64,000 nucleotides of DNA from Flexilinea sp. (GTDB lineage Bacteria > Chloroflexota > Anaerolineae > Anaerolineales > Anaerolineaceae), in NCBI GenBank assembly GCA_017432685.1, contig JAFRIR010000021.1, forward strand, positions 1-64,000, written 5' to 3'. Of this stretch, positions 1 through 8,180 are shown one piece after another. The first letter of the stretch is position 1. Each line of letters begins with the position of its first letter. Below the pieces are notes generated by a model. It was given only the letters and a program-made list of their open reading frames with translations, made no database searches and was not told the origin of the DNA. Both the position numbers and the translations under genes were made by a program.

Positions 1-13
1 CCCCCAATCCAAG

Positions 14-85
14 TACGCCTACTGAGACTCGAACTCAGGCTCTTACCTCCGGAGGGTAATGTGATATCCACTTCACTATAGGCGC
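14..85 (-). tRNA. tRNA-Arg (CCG anticodon)
   Basis: The reverse complement folds as a complete 72-nt cloverleaf. It has a 7-bp acceptor stem (GCGCCTA with TAGGCGT, one G-T pair), a GTGA/TCAC D stem, an anticodon stem TTACC/GGTAA around the loop CTCCGGA, and a CTGAG/CTCAG T stem with a TTCGAGT loop. The discriminator base is A and no CCA is encoded. The anticodon CCG reads the arginine codon CGG. Confidence 0.9.
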
Positions 86-119
86 AAACAACAATATTTT
101 ACCACGGTTTCAAAATTGA

Positions 120-773
120 TTATGACAATTTAAGAAGGTATTTTAATCTCACAATATTGACAGTAAAAGGATCATAGCCCAGAGCTGCCGCCAATTCGTC
201 CGGACGACCCATGGCAGAGTCCCTGGCTGCCATTTGAACTTTCAGCACGGCTCCGCTATCCGGATCGGGCAAAACTGTCCAGTTCTCGACCAGTGGTTTC
301 ATGTCATAAATTTTTCCGCGTCTTTCCCGCTCGATCGTCTCCTGCTGCATTAATGCATCTATTTTGCTGTTCAGAACATCCTGGTTGATCCTGTCAGGAA
401 ATGTTATCAGATAAACAGCGCTCTGAATGATGATCGTCAAGGCGGGATCACTGTAAGGCAGTTTTTCTATCTCAAGGATCTTCAAACCTGCCGGCATGCA
501 GCGGTTTACATCACAAATAAATGTTTTTGCATCCACTTCCTTCCCATCCGGATCATCCAGCCAGATATCCATCAGCTCGCCCTGTGTTCCCCAGCCAAGC
601 GGAAGCGGCCAGGCATAAGCTATTTTGGGTGTCGGATGAAAGCCCTGCGTATAAGCAAGAGGAAGCTTTGCGCGAAGCAGCGCCCGAATCCATACTTTCT
701 GCAGATCAAGATGACTGGTATAACGCATCGCACCGGTTTTTTCAAAGGTAATGCGAATTCTTTCCATGCTCAT
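120..773 (-). CDS. DUF2344 protein, partner of radical SAM enzyme (TIGR03936 type)
   Basis: This 217-residue protein has the N-terminal signature of the DUF2344/TIGR03936 family (RITFEKTGAMRYTSHLDL, then GFHPTPKI at about residues 44-51). The family is encoded next to, or fused to, the radical SAM protein upstream of it. The start codon overlaps the upstream stop by 4 bp, so the two are translationally coupled. The biochemical role of the pair is not established as far as I know; an RNA or ribosome modification role is often suggested. Length is normal for the stand-alone form. Confidence 0.85.
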   Translation of the reverse strand: MSMERIRITFEKTGAMRYTSHLDLQKVWIRALLRAKLPLAYTQGFHPTPKIAYAWPLPLGWGTQGELMDIWLDDPDGKEVDAKTFICDVNRCMPAGLKILEIEKLPYSDPALTIIIQSAVYLITFPDRINQDVLNSKIDALMQQETIERERRGKIYDMKPLVENWTVLPDPDSGAVLKVQMAARDSAMGRPDELAAALGYDPFTVNIVRLKYLLKLS

Positions 774-2659
774 TTCCTTTCCGGCAGCGGACAGAACCAG
801 CGGACGGATTCTGTTTCCGGTTGAATATCATGAAATGCCTGAACGATTCCGCATCCATAGCATCCGGTACGGCAATCCGGCCTCAGCACTCCGCTGAGGC
901 TGTTTTCAAATTCCCTGCGAAGGACTTTTTTACTTACACCTGTGTCGATGTGATCCCAGGGGAATATCTCGTCTGCCTCGCGTTTTCGGTGAACGTAAAA
1001 TTCCGGAGACAGCCCGTTTTCCTCAAAAGCCTGCATCCACGCTTCTTTGCGATAGTGGTCAGCCCAGGCATCCAGTTTCGCACCCAGCTGCCATGCACGA
1101 TAAATCACTTTTGACATGCGGCGGTCACCTCGAGTGCTCCAGGCTTCAAACATAGTCGATTCAGGTTCGGACCAGCTGATTTTGATACCGGGTGTTTTCA
1201 GCGCCTTTTTCAGCAATGCCTGTTTATCCGCGACAACATCAGGGTCATCCAGCTGAGCCCATTGGAAAGGTGTGTGCGGCTTCGGAACAAAAGTCGCCAC
1301 TCCGAGATTCAGCTGTGAACGTTTCCCAAGCAGTCTGCGCCCGATCTTGATCACTTTGATCGCAAGATCAGCAATTGCCTGGACATCTTCCATGGTTTCA
1401 TTCGGAAGTCCGATCATGAAATAAAGCTTGATTGTCTGCCATCCCCGTCCGTAAATCACTTCAGCAGTTTTCAGCAGCTGTTCTTCAGTAATATATTTAT
1501 TGATGGTGGTTTTGATCTTTTCGGAAGCAGCTTCCGGAGCCAGGGTAAACCCGCCGGCACGGGAACCGCGCAGCTGTTCCAGAATATCTACGGAAACCGT
1601 GTCGATACGCAGCGAAGGAAGTGCAATGTTTAATTTTCGTTTTTGATATAAGTCATGCAGCTCAGTCACCAGCTGCTGTATCGGGCGGTAATCGGATGAA
1701 GAAAGCGAAAGCAGCGCAGCCTCTTCATAGCCTGTGTCGTCCAGCGCTTTGGCAAGTGACCTGACCACCATGTCAGCCGGACGTTCACGTACCGGCCTTG
1801 TGATAAAACCTGCCTGACAAAAACGGCAGCCACGGCTGCACCCGCGCATGATTTCCACAGCAACGCGATTCTGTACAACATCGATCGAGGGCACGATAAA
1901 CCGTTCAGGTGGTTCAGGCAGCACCGGGAGAATGCGTTTTTTGATACGGCTTTTGGTACAGGGATGGATTGCGGTAATGGCTGCTACAGTTCCGTCTTCG
2001 TTGTAGCTTGGTTCAAAAAATGAAGGAATATAAATGCCCTCAATTACAGACAGATTTTCGAGCAGGACTTCCTTCCGCTCTCCGCTCTTCTTCCATGACT
2101 GATAGCAGCGGATGATCTCAGGAAACACTTCTTCACCTTCACCGATTACAAATGCGTCAATAAAGGGTGACATTGGTTCAGGGTTAAAGGTGGAATGTCC
2201 TCCGGCAATGATCAGCGGACAGTTTTCATCCCGTTCCGCAGAAAATACGGGCATCCCGGCAAGGTCAATGAGCGTCAGTACATTCGTATAAAGACTTTCA
2301 TAAGGGATCGTAATGCCAATGATGTCCATGTCGCTGAGCTGTGTTTTGCTCTCCAGCGTATAAAGCGGAACTCCGTGAGAGCGCATCTCCGCTTCCATAT
2401 CTTCCCAGGGAAGGTAAACCCTTTCAGCCCAGACATCAGGCATTTTGTTCAGCTGATCATAAAAAATGGCTAAACCGAGGTTGGGAACACCAAGGTCATA
2501 AATATCCGGAAAAGCCAGAGCGACACGGGTCTCAACCTCAGCAGGGTCTTTCATCACTGCGTTATATTCACCGCCCACATAACGGCCCGGTTTCTGAACT
2601 TTCAGAAGAAAAGTGTCAATTATTCTTTCAATTTCGTTCGGCTGCATCTGACCATCCAT
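770..2659 (-). CDS. B12-binding-like radical SAM protein (TIGR03960 family)
   Basis: This 629-residue protein has an N-terminal cobalamin-binding-like region followed by a radical SAM core. The CxxxCxxC cluster motif is visible as CSRGCRFC at about residue 273, followed by QAGFITRPVRER. A C-terminal CRTGCYGCGI segment offers extra cysteines. This architecture matches the TIGR03960 family, whose substrate is unknown. It is co-transcribed with the DUF2344 gene downstream through a 4-bp overlap. An alternative start lies four codons inside (M5). Like other radical SAM enzymes it should release 5'-deoxyadenosine or use SAM as a cofactor, which may matter given the nucleoside salvage genes nearby. 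Confidence 0.87.
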   Translation of the reverse strand: MDGQMQPNEIERIIDTFLLKVQKPGRYVGGEYNAVMKDPAEVETRVALAFPDIYDLGVPNLGLAIFYDQLNKMPDVWAERVYLPWEDMEAEMRSHGVPLYTLESKTQLSDMDIIGITIPYESLYTNVLTLIDLAGMPVFSAERDENCPLIIAGGHSTFNPEPMSPFIDAFVIGEGEEVFPEIIRCYQSWKKSGERKEVLLENLSVIEGIYIPSFFEPSYNEDGTVAAITAIHPCTKSRIKKRILPVLPEPPERFIVPSIDVVQNRVAVEIMRGCSRGCRFCQAGFITRPVRERPADMVVRSLAKALDDTGYEEAALLSLSSSDYRPIQQLVTELHDLYQKRKLNIALPSLRIDTVSVDILEQLRGSRAGGFTLAPEAASEKIKTTINKYITEEQLLKTAEVIYGRGWQTIKLYFMIGLPNETMEDVQAIADLAIKVIKIGRRLLGKRSQLNLGVATFVPKPHTPFQWAQLDDPDVVADKQALLKKALKTPGIKISWSEPESTMFEAWSTRGDRRMSKVIYRAWQLGAKLDAWADHYRKEAWMQAFEENGLSPEFYVHRKREADEIFPWDHIDTGVSKKVLRREFENSLSGVLRPDCRTGCYGCGIVQAFHDIQPETESVRWFCPLPERK

Positions 2660-2849
2660 TTGTATGTAACTGGAACCTTCACAGATTCTTTTCTAATATT
2701 ATATGTTTTTTCAGAAAAACAAACAGAAAAAATATTTACAACATTATTTTTCGTATCAGAAATTTTTTCGTTCGGCGCTGATATGTCATAAGTTATAATC
2801 TATTTTCAATAGTTTTTCATTTCAGAAATGAAAGAATCAATTATTTGGT

Positions 2850-2855
2850 TATAAT
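2850..2855 (+). promoter_or_regulatory. Candidate -10 box for the alpha/beta hydrolase gene
   Basis: A perfect TATAAT stands 41 bp upstream of the hydrolase ATG, in an AT-rich 236-bp gap between divergent genes. No good -35 hexamer is seen at 16-18 bp spacing, so the call rests on the -10 box and position only. Confidence 0.4.
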
Positions 2856-2895
2856 TGAATCAGGGATATGACAAACACCCGGAAAGGAAAGTTCA

Positions 2896-3783
2896 ATGAA
2901 AAAACTGTTGCTTGTTTTATGTGCTTTAATGATGTTTGTATTTGCTGCAAACGCTGTTTTTGCGGATGCGGATTACCTTGAAACCTCTGTTCCGTCCTCC
3001 AGCAGAGAGGCTGATATTCCTGCCTATTTCCTTTTGCCGGAAGGCGCTACTGATTCTGTCGTTGTTTTGATCCATGGTCACCACGGCAATCACAATGAAT
3101 GGGGCGGCTATGACGTTGTTGCAAACGGTCTTGCCGAAAACGGAATTTTGGTGGCTGAACTTGACTTTGCCGGCTGCGGTGCATCCACTGAAGATTATCA
3201 TTTGAACGCCATGTCTTACATGTGCAAAGACGTTTTGGATGTCATCAATTATGCGAAAGGAACCTATGGTGTTTCGAAAGTCGGCGTTATGGGGTATTCC
3301 ATGGGCGGACGCATCGTCTGCCAGATGTTGATCGAAGACATGATCGCTTTTGATTCTGTCGCATTCGTTGCTCCCGCTGTCAGCCTGACGGATATGATCA
3401 TAATGTTCGGCGGTCAGGAAAATTATGACATGATGAAGGCAGCCATTAAAGACAGTGACGAGATGTATCCCTTCCCCGGGGCATTCGGCGAACAGCTGCT
3501 TTCCAACGAGTTCTTCACCGATTTGGAAAAATATGGCGAGGATATGGCCCAGATGGCTGCGGAAAAATACAGCGGTCATTCTCTGACGATCTACTCGACT
3601 GATGATTACATTGTCAATCCCGCGGTATCACAGATGGCGGCCGATGCATTTGGTTCCACTGTTATCACGGTCAGCAATCTTGGTCATTCCTACAATTTCT
3701 ATGGCGAGGATCCTACCACTGTTAATGCTCTGAACACAGCTCTGATCACTTTCCTCACGACAGATTTGGCTGCTGCTGAATAG
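2896..3783 (+). CDS. Secreted alpha/beta hydrolase
   Basis: This 295-residue protein begins with a clear signal peptide (basic MKK, hydrophobic LLLVLCALMMFVFAANA, likely cleavage after VFA near residue 23), so it acts outside the membrane. The alpha/beta hydrolase fold shows as an oxyanion-type HGHHGN at about residue 61, the nucleophile elbow GYSMGG at about 137-142, and a C-terminal catalytic His in LGHSYNF. The acid is probably one of the Asp residues in STDDYIVN. It resembles serine aminopeptidase S33/acyl hydrolase proteins; the substrate cannot be told. The start is supported by the purine-rich AAAGGAAAG 5 bp upstream. Confidence 0.85.
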   Translation: MKKLLLVLCALMMFVFAANAVFADADYLETSVPSSSREADIPAYFLLPEGATDSVVVLIHGHHGNHNEWGGYDVVANGLAENGILVAELDFAGCGASTEDYHLNAMSYMCKDVLDVINYAKGTYGVSKVGVMGYSMGGRIVCQMLIEDMIAFDSVAFVAPAVSLTDMIIMFGGQENYDMMKAAIKDSDEMYPFPGAFGEQLLSNEFFTDLEKYGEDMAQMAAEKYSGHSLTIYSTDDYIVNPAVSQMAADAFGSTVITVSNLGHSYNFYGEDPTTVNALNTALITFLTTDLAAAE

Positions 3784-3801
3784 GAGAATTTTTCATCGTA
3801 T

Positions 3802-3897
3802 CTGTTCAGTACGGAGCACACGGAGACTGCTCTGATGCTGCGGCGAAGCCCGCACAGCAAGGCTGTATCTCGTGATGCGTCGCCAGGTTCTGAACAG
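3802..3897 (+). other. Possible structured RNA element (multi-hairpin)
   Basis: Between the hydrolase stop and its terminator, perfect complements CTGTTCAG (3802-3809) and CTGAACAG (3890-3897) enclose three short hairpins. These are GAGCA/TGCTC (3814-3832), TGCGG/CCGCA (about 3839-3853) and ACAGC-AAG-GCTGT (about 3854-3866). The layout is that of a four-way-junction-like RNA. It lies upstream of the ahcY promoter, so it would be part of the hydrolase transcript or a separate RNA. I do not recognise a known family. Confidence 0.35.
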
Positions 3898-3919
3898 TTA
3901 CTTTTCATCAAATTCATAT

Positions 3920-3952
3920 CAGGGGCTGCAAAAGGGCAGCTCCTGTTTTTTT
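3920..3952 (+). terminator. Rho-independent terminator after the hydrolase
   Basis: A 10-bp stem CAGGGGCTGC/GCAGCTCCTG (one G-T pair) with loop AAAAGG is followed by seven T residues. Confidence 0.9.
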
Positions 3953-3977
3953 AATCACCTTTGTGCAAAAATTGACT

Positions 3978-4006
3978 TTGACGGTTTTCCATTCTTATGC
4001 TATGAT
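3978..4006 (+). promoter_or_regulatory. Sigma-70-type promoter of ahcY
   Basis: TTGACG at 3978-3983 and TATGAT at 4001-4006 are separated by 17 bp. Both are close to consensus. The predicted start near 4013 leaves a 65-nt leader ending in a GGAGG ribosome site. Confidence 0.75.
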
Positions 4007-4077
4007 TCTATTAATGTTGAACGATTGAATCGATCAGCAGTGACAATGTGTGAAACAGTAGATACTGGAGGATTTTT

Positions 4078-5322
4078 ATGAGTTATATTCGTGACATCAA
4101 TCTCGCTCCGTCAGGTAACGACAAGATTGAATGGGTACGCCGCAACATGCCGCTGCTTCGCAGCATTCAGCAGCAATTTGAAAAAGATCAGCCTTTCAAG
4201 GGTTTAAAGATCGGTCTTTCCATCCATCTGGAAGCAAAAACGGCCTATCTGTGCCGCGTTCTGGCAGCCGGCGGCGCCGAGATGCACATCACCGGTTCCA
4301 ATCCGCTTTCCACACAGGACGATGTAGCAGCAGCTCTCGCAGCAGGTGGATTGAACGTTTACGCTTTTCATGGAGCGGATGCGAAGCTTTATGACGAATG
4401 CATTGAGATGGTCGTCAAGGCTGAACCCGACATCGTTATTGATGACGGCGGTGACATTCTGAACATGATGCACAACAAATATCCCGAGATCGAAAAGAAG
4501 GTTCTCGGCGGCGGTGAAGAAACCACCACCGGTATTATCCGTCTGAAAGCCATGGAACGCGACGGTGAGCTGAAGTTTCCCATGTTTGATGTCAACGATG
4601 CAAACTGCAAACACCTGTTTGATAACCGATACGGTACCGGCCAGTCTGTTTTTGACGGCATCAACGGCACTACCAACCTGATCGTCGCCGGCAAACATGT
4701 GGTCGTAGCCGGTTACGGCTGGTGCGGACGCGGTACTGCCATGCGCGCCAAGGGACTCGGAGCCAAGGTGATCGTCACAGAAGTCGATCCGGTGAAAGCT
4801 ATCGAAGCAGTGATGGACGGTTTTGAAGTGATGCCGATGAGGGACGCAGCAAAGATCGGTGACCTGTTCGTCACCACCACCGGCTGCAACCAGGTCATCA
4901 CGGAAGATCACTTCTATACAATGAAAGACGGTGTTCTGCTTTCCAACGCGGGACACTTCAATGTTGAAGTTGATGTAGCAAAGCTGGAAGAAATCGCTGT
5001 CGAAACAAGACAGATGAAACCGAACATTATGGGTTATAAACTCTCCAACGGCAACTGGCTCTACGTTCTCGGAGAAGGTCGTCTGGTCAACCTGGCCGCC
5101 GGCAACGGACATCCGGCAGAAATCATGGACATGAGCTTTGCCATCCAGGCGCTTTGCGCCCGCTATGTTGCCGACCACCGCGGTCAGCTTCCAGTGAAAT
5201 TGATGCCGGTACCGGTCGAGATCGACGATCAGGTTGCACGAATGAAACTGGAAACCATGGGTGTTTCGATCGATGTACTGACTCCGGAACAGGAAAAATA
5301 CCTGAGCAGCTGGCAGATTTGA
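4078..5322 (+). CDS. ahcY: Adenosylhomocysteinase (SAH hydrolase)
   Basis: This cytoplasmic NAD-dependent enzyme splits S-adenosylhomocysteine into homocysteine and adenosine, relieving product inhibition of methyltransferases. The 414-residue length fits the shorter bacterial/archaeal form, which lacks the roughly 40-residue insertion. Visible motifs are the N-terminal SIHLEAKTAYL substrate segment, PDIVIDDGGD at about residue 119, and the Rossmann loop AGYGWCGRG near residue 207. The start has a GGAGG site 6-7 bp upstream, its own promoter precedes it, and a strong terminator follows. It heads the SAM-nucleoside recycling region, since the next genes handle related nucleosides. Confidence 0.96.
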   Translation: MSYIRDINLAPSGNDKIEWVRRNMPLLRSIQQQFEKDQPFKGLKIGLSIHLEAKTAYLCRVLAAGGAEMHITGSNPLSTQDDVAAALAAGGLNVYAFHGADAKLYDECIEMVVKAEPDIVIDDGGDILNMMHNKYPEIEKKVLGGGEETTTGIIRLKAMERDGELKFPMFDVNDANCKHLFDNRYGTGQSVFDGINGTTNLIVAGKHVVVAGYGWCGRGTAMRAKGLGAKVIVTEVDPVKAIEAVMDGFEVMPMRDAAKIGDLFVTTTGCNQVITEDHFYTMKDGVLLSNAGHFNVEVDVAKLEEIAVETRQMKPNIMGYKLSNGNWLYVLGEGRLVNLAAGNGHPAEIMDMSFAIQALCARYVADHRGQLPVKLMPVPVEIDDQVARMKLETMGVSIDVLTPEQEKYLSSWQI

Positions 5323-5340
5323 CTATTTGTGAATGAATGT

Positions 5341-5363
5341 TCCCCCGCAAGGGGGAGTTTTTT
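5341..5363 (+). terminator. Rho-independent terminator of ahcY
   Basis: The hairpin TCCCCC-GCAA-GGGGGA with a GNRA-like loop is followed by GTTTTTT, 18 bp after the ahcY stop. Confidence 0.9.
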
Positions 5364-5391
5364 AAATAAGAAATAAGAAATAAGAAATAAG
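5364..5391. repeat. Heptamer tandem repeat (AAATAAG)x4
   Basis: Four perfect head-to-tail copies of AAATAAG directly abut the MITE-like element at 5391; the last G is shared with it. The same heptamer recurs at 7946, 8108 and 59048, each time beside an element of the same family. Confidence 0.9.
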
Positions 5392-5551
5392 GGAACCTCT
5401 AAAAACTCATGAGCGGGGGTATGGGGGCTGCATAGCCCCCGAAAACCATGGCGCGGAAAAGTTATTTTCCGAGTAAAATCAATTAGATTCCCGCGCCATA
5501 ACGATTGAACTGTGAATGAGAATATAAGTTTAAGAGTTTTTAGAGGTTCCC
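5391..5551. mobile_element. MITE-like repeat element, copy A (161 bp, GGCGCGG subtype)
   Basis: Perfect 18-bp terminal inverted repeats occur at 5391-5408 (GGGAACCTCTAAAAACTC) and 5534-5551. Inside are the shared core GGGGGTATGGGGGC with its GCCCCC partner, and a second inverted repeat ATGGCGCGG/CCGCGCCAT. The element has no coding capacity. ATAA flanks both ends as a possible 4-bp target duplication. It has the same length and subtype as copy F at 59096. Confidence 0.8.
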
Positions 5552-5571
5552 ATAAAAAATATGAGTATGGT

Positions 5572-6867
5572 ATGAAGATATTGTTTGAACATGCAAATAT
5601 TCTGATCACGGAAGACGATGGTTTTTCCGAAATCAAAGACGGATATCTTGGCGTTAACGGAAAGAGAATCGACTATATCGGCAAAGAAAAACCGAAAGGC
5701 AGCTACGATGTTATAAAGGATTATACGAACAAGCTGCTGATGCCCGGACTCATCAACACCCACTGTCATGCGGCCATGACCATGCTGCGCGGTCTCGGCA
5801 GTGACCTCCCGCTGCAGGAATGGCTGTTTGAGAAGATGATGCCGGTGGAAGACCGCTTCACTGCCGAAAGCATCCGTGCGGCTTCAGAACTGGCTCTGCT
5901 GGAAATGATATCCACAGGAACTACAAGCTTTTGTGATATGTATTTCATCAATGAAGCCACGGTCCTGCCTTGTCTCGAATCCGGCATCAAAGCCAACATC
6001 TGCCGGCCCATGCAATCCTTTGACCCGGCTGATGTTTATGAGACCATGGTTCGGAAACTGGAAGCAGACACTTTGTTCAGTGAATATAACGGCGCCGGAG
6101 AAGGACGCATACTCATTGATGATTCGATTCATGCCGAATACACCTGTTCGGAAGCTGTCGTCCGGGCACATGCCCAGACAGCGAAGACACGCGGCACCCG
6201 CATGCATATCCATCTTTCCGAAACGAAACGCGAGCATGAAGAATGTATTTCAAAATATAGCAAAACACCGGCACAGTGGTTTGCGGACCTCGGTATCTTT
6301 GATGTTCCGGCTTACGCTGCCCATTGTGTGTGGGTGAGTGATGAGGATATCGCGTTGATGGCGGAAAAGGGTGTCAGCGTGATGCACAATCCTTCATCCA
6401 ACATGAAACTCGGCAGCGGATTTGCCCCTATCGTGAAAATGCAGCAGGCCGGCATCAACATCGCTTTAGGTACCGATGGAGCGGCATCCAACAACAACCT
6501 GAATATGTTTGAGGAACTGCACCTGGCTTCCATCATCCATAAGGGATATATGCAGGATTCCACCGTCACCAAATGTACCGATACGCTCCGCATGGCTACT
6601 CTCAACGGCGCCAAACTGCAGGGACGGCCGGATACCGGCGCTTTGAAAGCCGGGAATGCCGCAGATATCATCGCCATTGACCTCGATAAACCGCATCTTT
6701 TCCCGAACAATGATACTGTCGGACTGATCTGTTATTCCGCTCAAGGCTCTGATGTCTGCATGACCATGGTCGATGGAAAGATTCTTTATGAGAATGGCGA
6801 ATTTCTGACCATGGATCGCGAAAAGGTGATGTTCGACGCCCGCGCTGCTCAAAAGATGCTTTATTGA
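5572..6867 (+). CDS. mtaD: MTA/SAH/5'-deoxyadenosine deaminase (amidohydrolase)
   Basis: This 431-residue amidohydrolase deaminates adenosine-type nucleosides to inosine-type products. Metal and catalytic residues are visible: HCH at residues 64-66, HIHLSET near 210, AHCVW near 245, and LGTDGAASNNN near 300. The family acts on 5'-methylthioadenosine, S-adenosylhomocysteine, adenosine or 5'-deoxyadenosine; sequence alone does not choose between them. The frame is open upstream to 5512, but that part lies inside the repeat element, so ATG 5572 is taken as the start although its ribosome site is weak. The element's right end is only 20 bp upstream. The next gene follows after 11 bp. Confidence 0.88.
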   Translation: MKILFEHANILITEDDGFSEIKDGYLGVNGKRIDYIGKEKPKGSYDVIKDYTNKLLMPGLINTHCHAAMTMLRGLGSDLPLQEWLFEKMMPVEDRFTAESIRAASELALLEMISTGTTSFCDMYFINEATVLPCLESGIKANICRPMQSFDPADVYETMVRKLEADTLFSEYNGAGEGRILIDDSIHAEYTCSEAVVRAHAQTAKTRGTRMHIHLSETKREHEECISKYSKTPAQWFADLGIFDVPAYAAHCVWVSDEDIALMAEKGVSVMHNPSSNMKLGSGFAPIVKMQQAGINIALGTDGAASNNNLNMFEELHLASIIHKGYMQDSTVTKCTDTLRMATLNGAKLQGRPDTGALKAGNAADIIAIDLDKPHLFPNNDTVGLICYSAQGSDVCMTMVDGKILYENGEFLTMDREKVMFDARAAQKMLY

Positions 6868-6878
6868 GGAGGGAGCCG

Positions 6879-7943
6879 ATGGAACGACAGGATAAAGATC
6901 TTGCATTTATGCTGCAGTATGAAAACATTGCCTGGTATGAGGACGGCAAAGTGAAGATCCTCGACCGCCGCATTTATCCGGCTCAGAAATCCTTCGTTGT
7001 CTGCAAAACCCATCAGGAAGTCACACAGGCTATCCGGGATATGGTCACACAGTCCGCAGGACCTTTTACCGCTGCCGCCATGGGAATGGCGCTGGCGGCA
7101 TGGGAATGTCGTGATCTGCCGAAAACCGATCAACTGGACTATCTTGAAAAAGCTTCGGAAAACATCTCTCATGCACGTCCGACAACTGTCAAGCGCATGG
7201 CTCTCATTACCGGCGGCTGTCTGGAAGCAGCAAAGAAGGCTTTGAATGAAGGGAAGGATACAGCCCTCGCTGTCCGTGACTATGCCGTCGAATCCAACGA
7301 CATCCGTTATGCGAAAGTTGCCAAAATCGCTGAATATCTGGTGGATATGATCCCGGACAGAGGCACGGTCATGACACAGTGCTTTGCGGAAACTATCGTC
7401 GGGCAGATGCTCCGTGTCGCCAGGCAGCGGGGAAAGACCTTTAAAATGGTTTGTCCGGAGACAAGACCTTTTTTTCAGGGTGCACGTTTGACCGCTACTG
7501 TCTGCCATGACATGGGTTTTGATACAACCGTTATCACTGACAACATGCCGGCCTGGTACATGGAAACAGAAGGCGTAGATGTGTTCACCTGTGCCGCAGA
7601 TGCCATTTGTATGGATGGGCATGTGGTCAATAAAGTCGGTACACGTCAGATAGCCATTGTTGCCAAATATATGGGTGTGCCAATGTTCGTCACCGGCGCA
7701 CCGGATCGCGGCCATCCCGACGCAGCTTCCATCAAGATCGAGATGCGTGATCCGGAATTCCCGCTGCAGGCAATGGGTGTCCGCACAGCTGACCGGGGCG
7801 TCAAAGGCTGGTATCCCTCCTTTGACATCACACCGCCGCACCTGATTTCCGGCATCGTCACAGACAGAGGAATCTATTCGCCCTATGACCTGAACCGTTA
7901 TTTCGAGAAAGGCGAGCTCGGGCTATACGAAATGGTGGTATAG
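6879..7943 (+). CDS. MtnA-like isomerase (5-methylthioribose/5-deoxyribose 1-phosphate isomerase family)
   Basis: This 354-residue protein of the eIF-2B/MtnA fold isomerises an aldose 1-phosphate to a ketose 1-phosphate. The expected catalytic Cys (MTQCFAE, about residue 165) and Asp (MDGHVVNKVGT, about 245) are present. The C-terminal YPSFDITPPHLISGIVTDRG matches the family's NPAFDVTPPELI block. The N-terminus is more divergent than classical MtnA, so a 5-deoxyribose-1-phosphate preference is possible. ATG 6879 has a GGAGG site at 6868-6873; the longer TTG-initiated frame overlaps the previous stop and is less likely. It sits between the deaminase and the aldolase. Confidence 0.8.
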   Translation: MERQDKDLAFMLQYENIAWYEDGKVKILDRRIYPAQKSFVVCKTHQEVTQAIRDMVTQSAGPFTAAAMGMALAAWECRDLPKTDQLDYLEKASENISHARPTTVKRMALITGGCLEAAKKALNEGKDTALAVRDYAVESNDIRYAKVAKIAEYLVDMIPDRGTVMTQCFAETIVGQMLRVARQRGKTFKMVCPETRPFFQGARLTATVCHDMGFDTTVITDNMPAWYMETEGVDVFTCAADAICMDGHVVNKVGTRQIAIVAKYMGVPMFVTGAPDRGHPDAASIKIEMRDPEFPLQAMGVRTADRGVKGWYPSFDITPPHLISGIVTDRGIYSPYDLNRYFEKGELGLYEMVV

Positions 7944-7945
7944 AT

Positions 7946-7966
7946 AAATAAGAAATAAGAAATAAG
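7946..7966. repeat. Heptamer tandem repeat (AAATAAG)x3
   Basis: Three perfect copies of AAATAAG begin within 4 bp of the isomerase stop codon and run into the MITE-like element at 7966. Confidence 0.9.
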
Positions 7967-8095
7967 GGCACTTCTGAAAACTAATGGGCGGGGGTATGGG
8001 GGCGGCAGCCCCCGGAAACCTCCCGAGGAGATTCAGAGAATAAATTCTCTGAATCTCCTCGGGACAGAGAAAAATTGGAGTTTTTAGAGATTCCC
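7966..8095. mobile_element. MITE-like repeat element, copy B (130 bp, GATTCAGAGAA subtype)
   Basis: The terminal repeats are imperfect (GGGCACTTCTGAAAACT at the left, AGTTTTTAGAGATTCCC at the right). The G-rich/C-rich core is present, followed by a 20-bp palindrome arm CCCGAGGAGATTCAGAGAAT with its exact complement, separated by two bases. ATAA flanks both ends. Confidence 0.8.
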
Positions 8096-8107
8096 ATAAG
8101 AAGTAAA

Positions 8108-8160
8108 AAATAAGAAATAAGAATGAAGAATCGGGACAGTCCCATGAAGGGACAGTCCCG
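8108..8160. repeat. AAATAAG heptamers followed by a GGGACAGTCCC hairpin
   Basis: Two perfect AAATAAG units (8108-8121) and a decayed third are followed by a hairpin at 8132-8160. Its arms CGGGACAGTCCC and GGGACAGTCCCG surround a 5-nt loop, with a single central A-A mismatch. The hairpin ends 20 bp before the aldolase ATG, so it could affect that gene's translation or message stability. Confidence 0.7.
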
Positions 8161-8180
8161 GAGAGAATTGAAGAGGCAAG

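Noticed and set aside
3784-4077. SAH riboswitch in front of ahcY
   Set aside because: The structured part lies upstream of a good promoter and an intrinsic terminator, and does not match the SAH riboswitch pattern as I know it.
4204-5178. Long antisense reading frame opposite ahcY
   Set aside because: It is a shadow of the coding frame: low-complexity His/Phe/Val-rich translation with no family resemblance. The same applies to other long antisense frames opposite ilvC, cysS and iolE.
5391-5551. Copy A taken as an intrinsic terminator or riboswitch of the deaminase gene
   Set aside because: The same sequence recurs at five other unrelated loci in both orientations, so it is a dispersed repeat rather than a gene-specific control element.
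5364-5551. CRISPR array
   Set aside because: The repeats are 7-bp tandem units without spacers, and the larger repeats are single dispersed palindromic elements.
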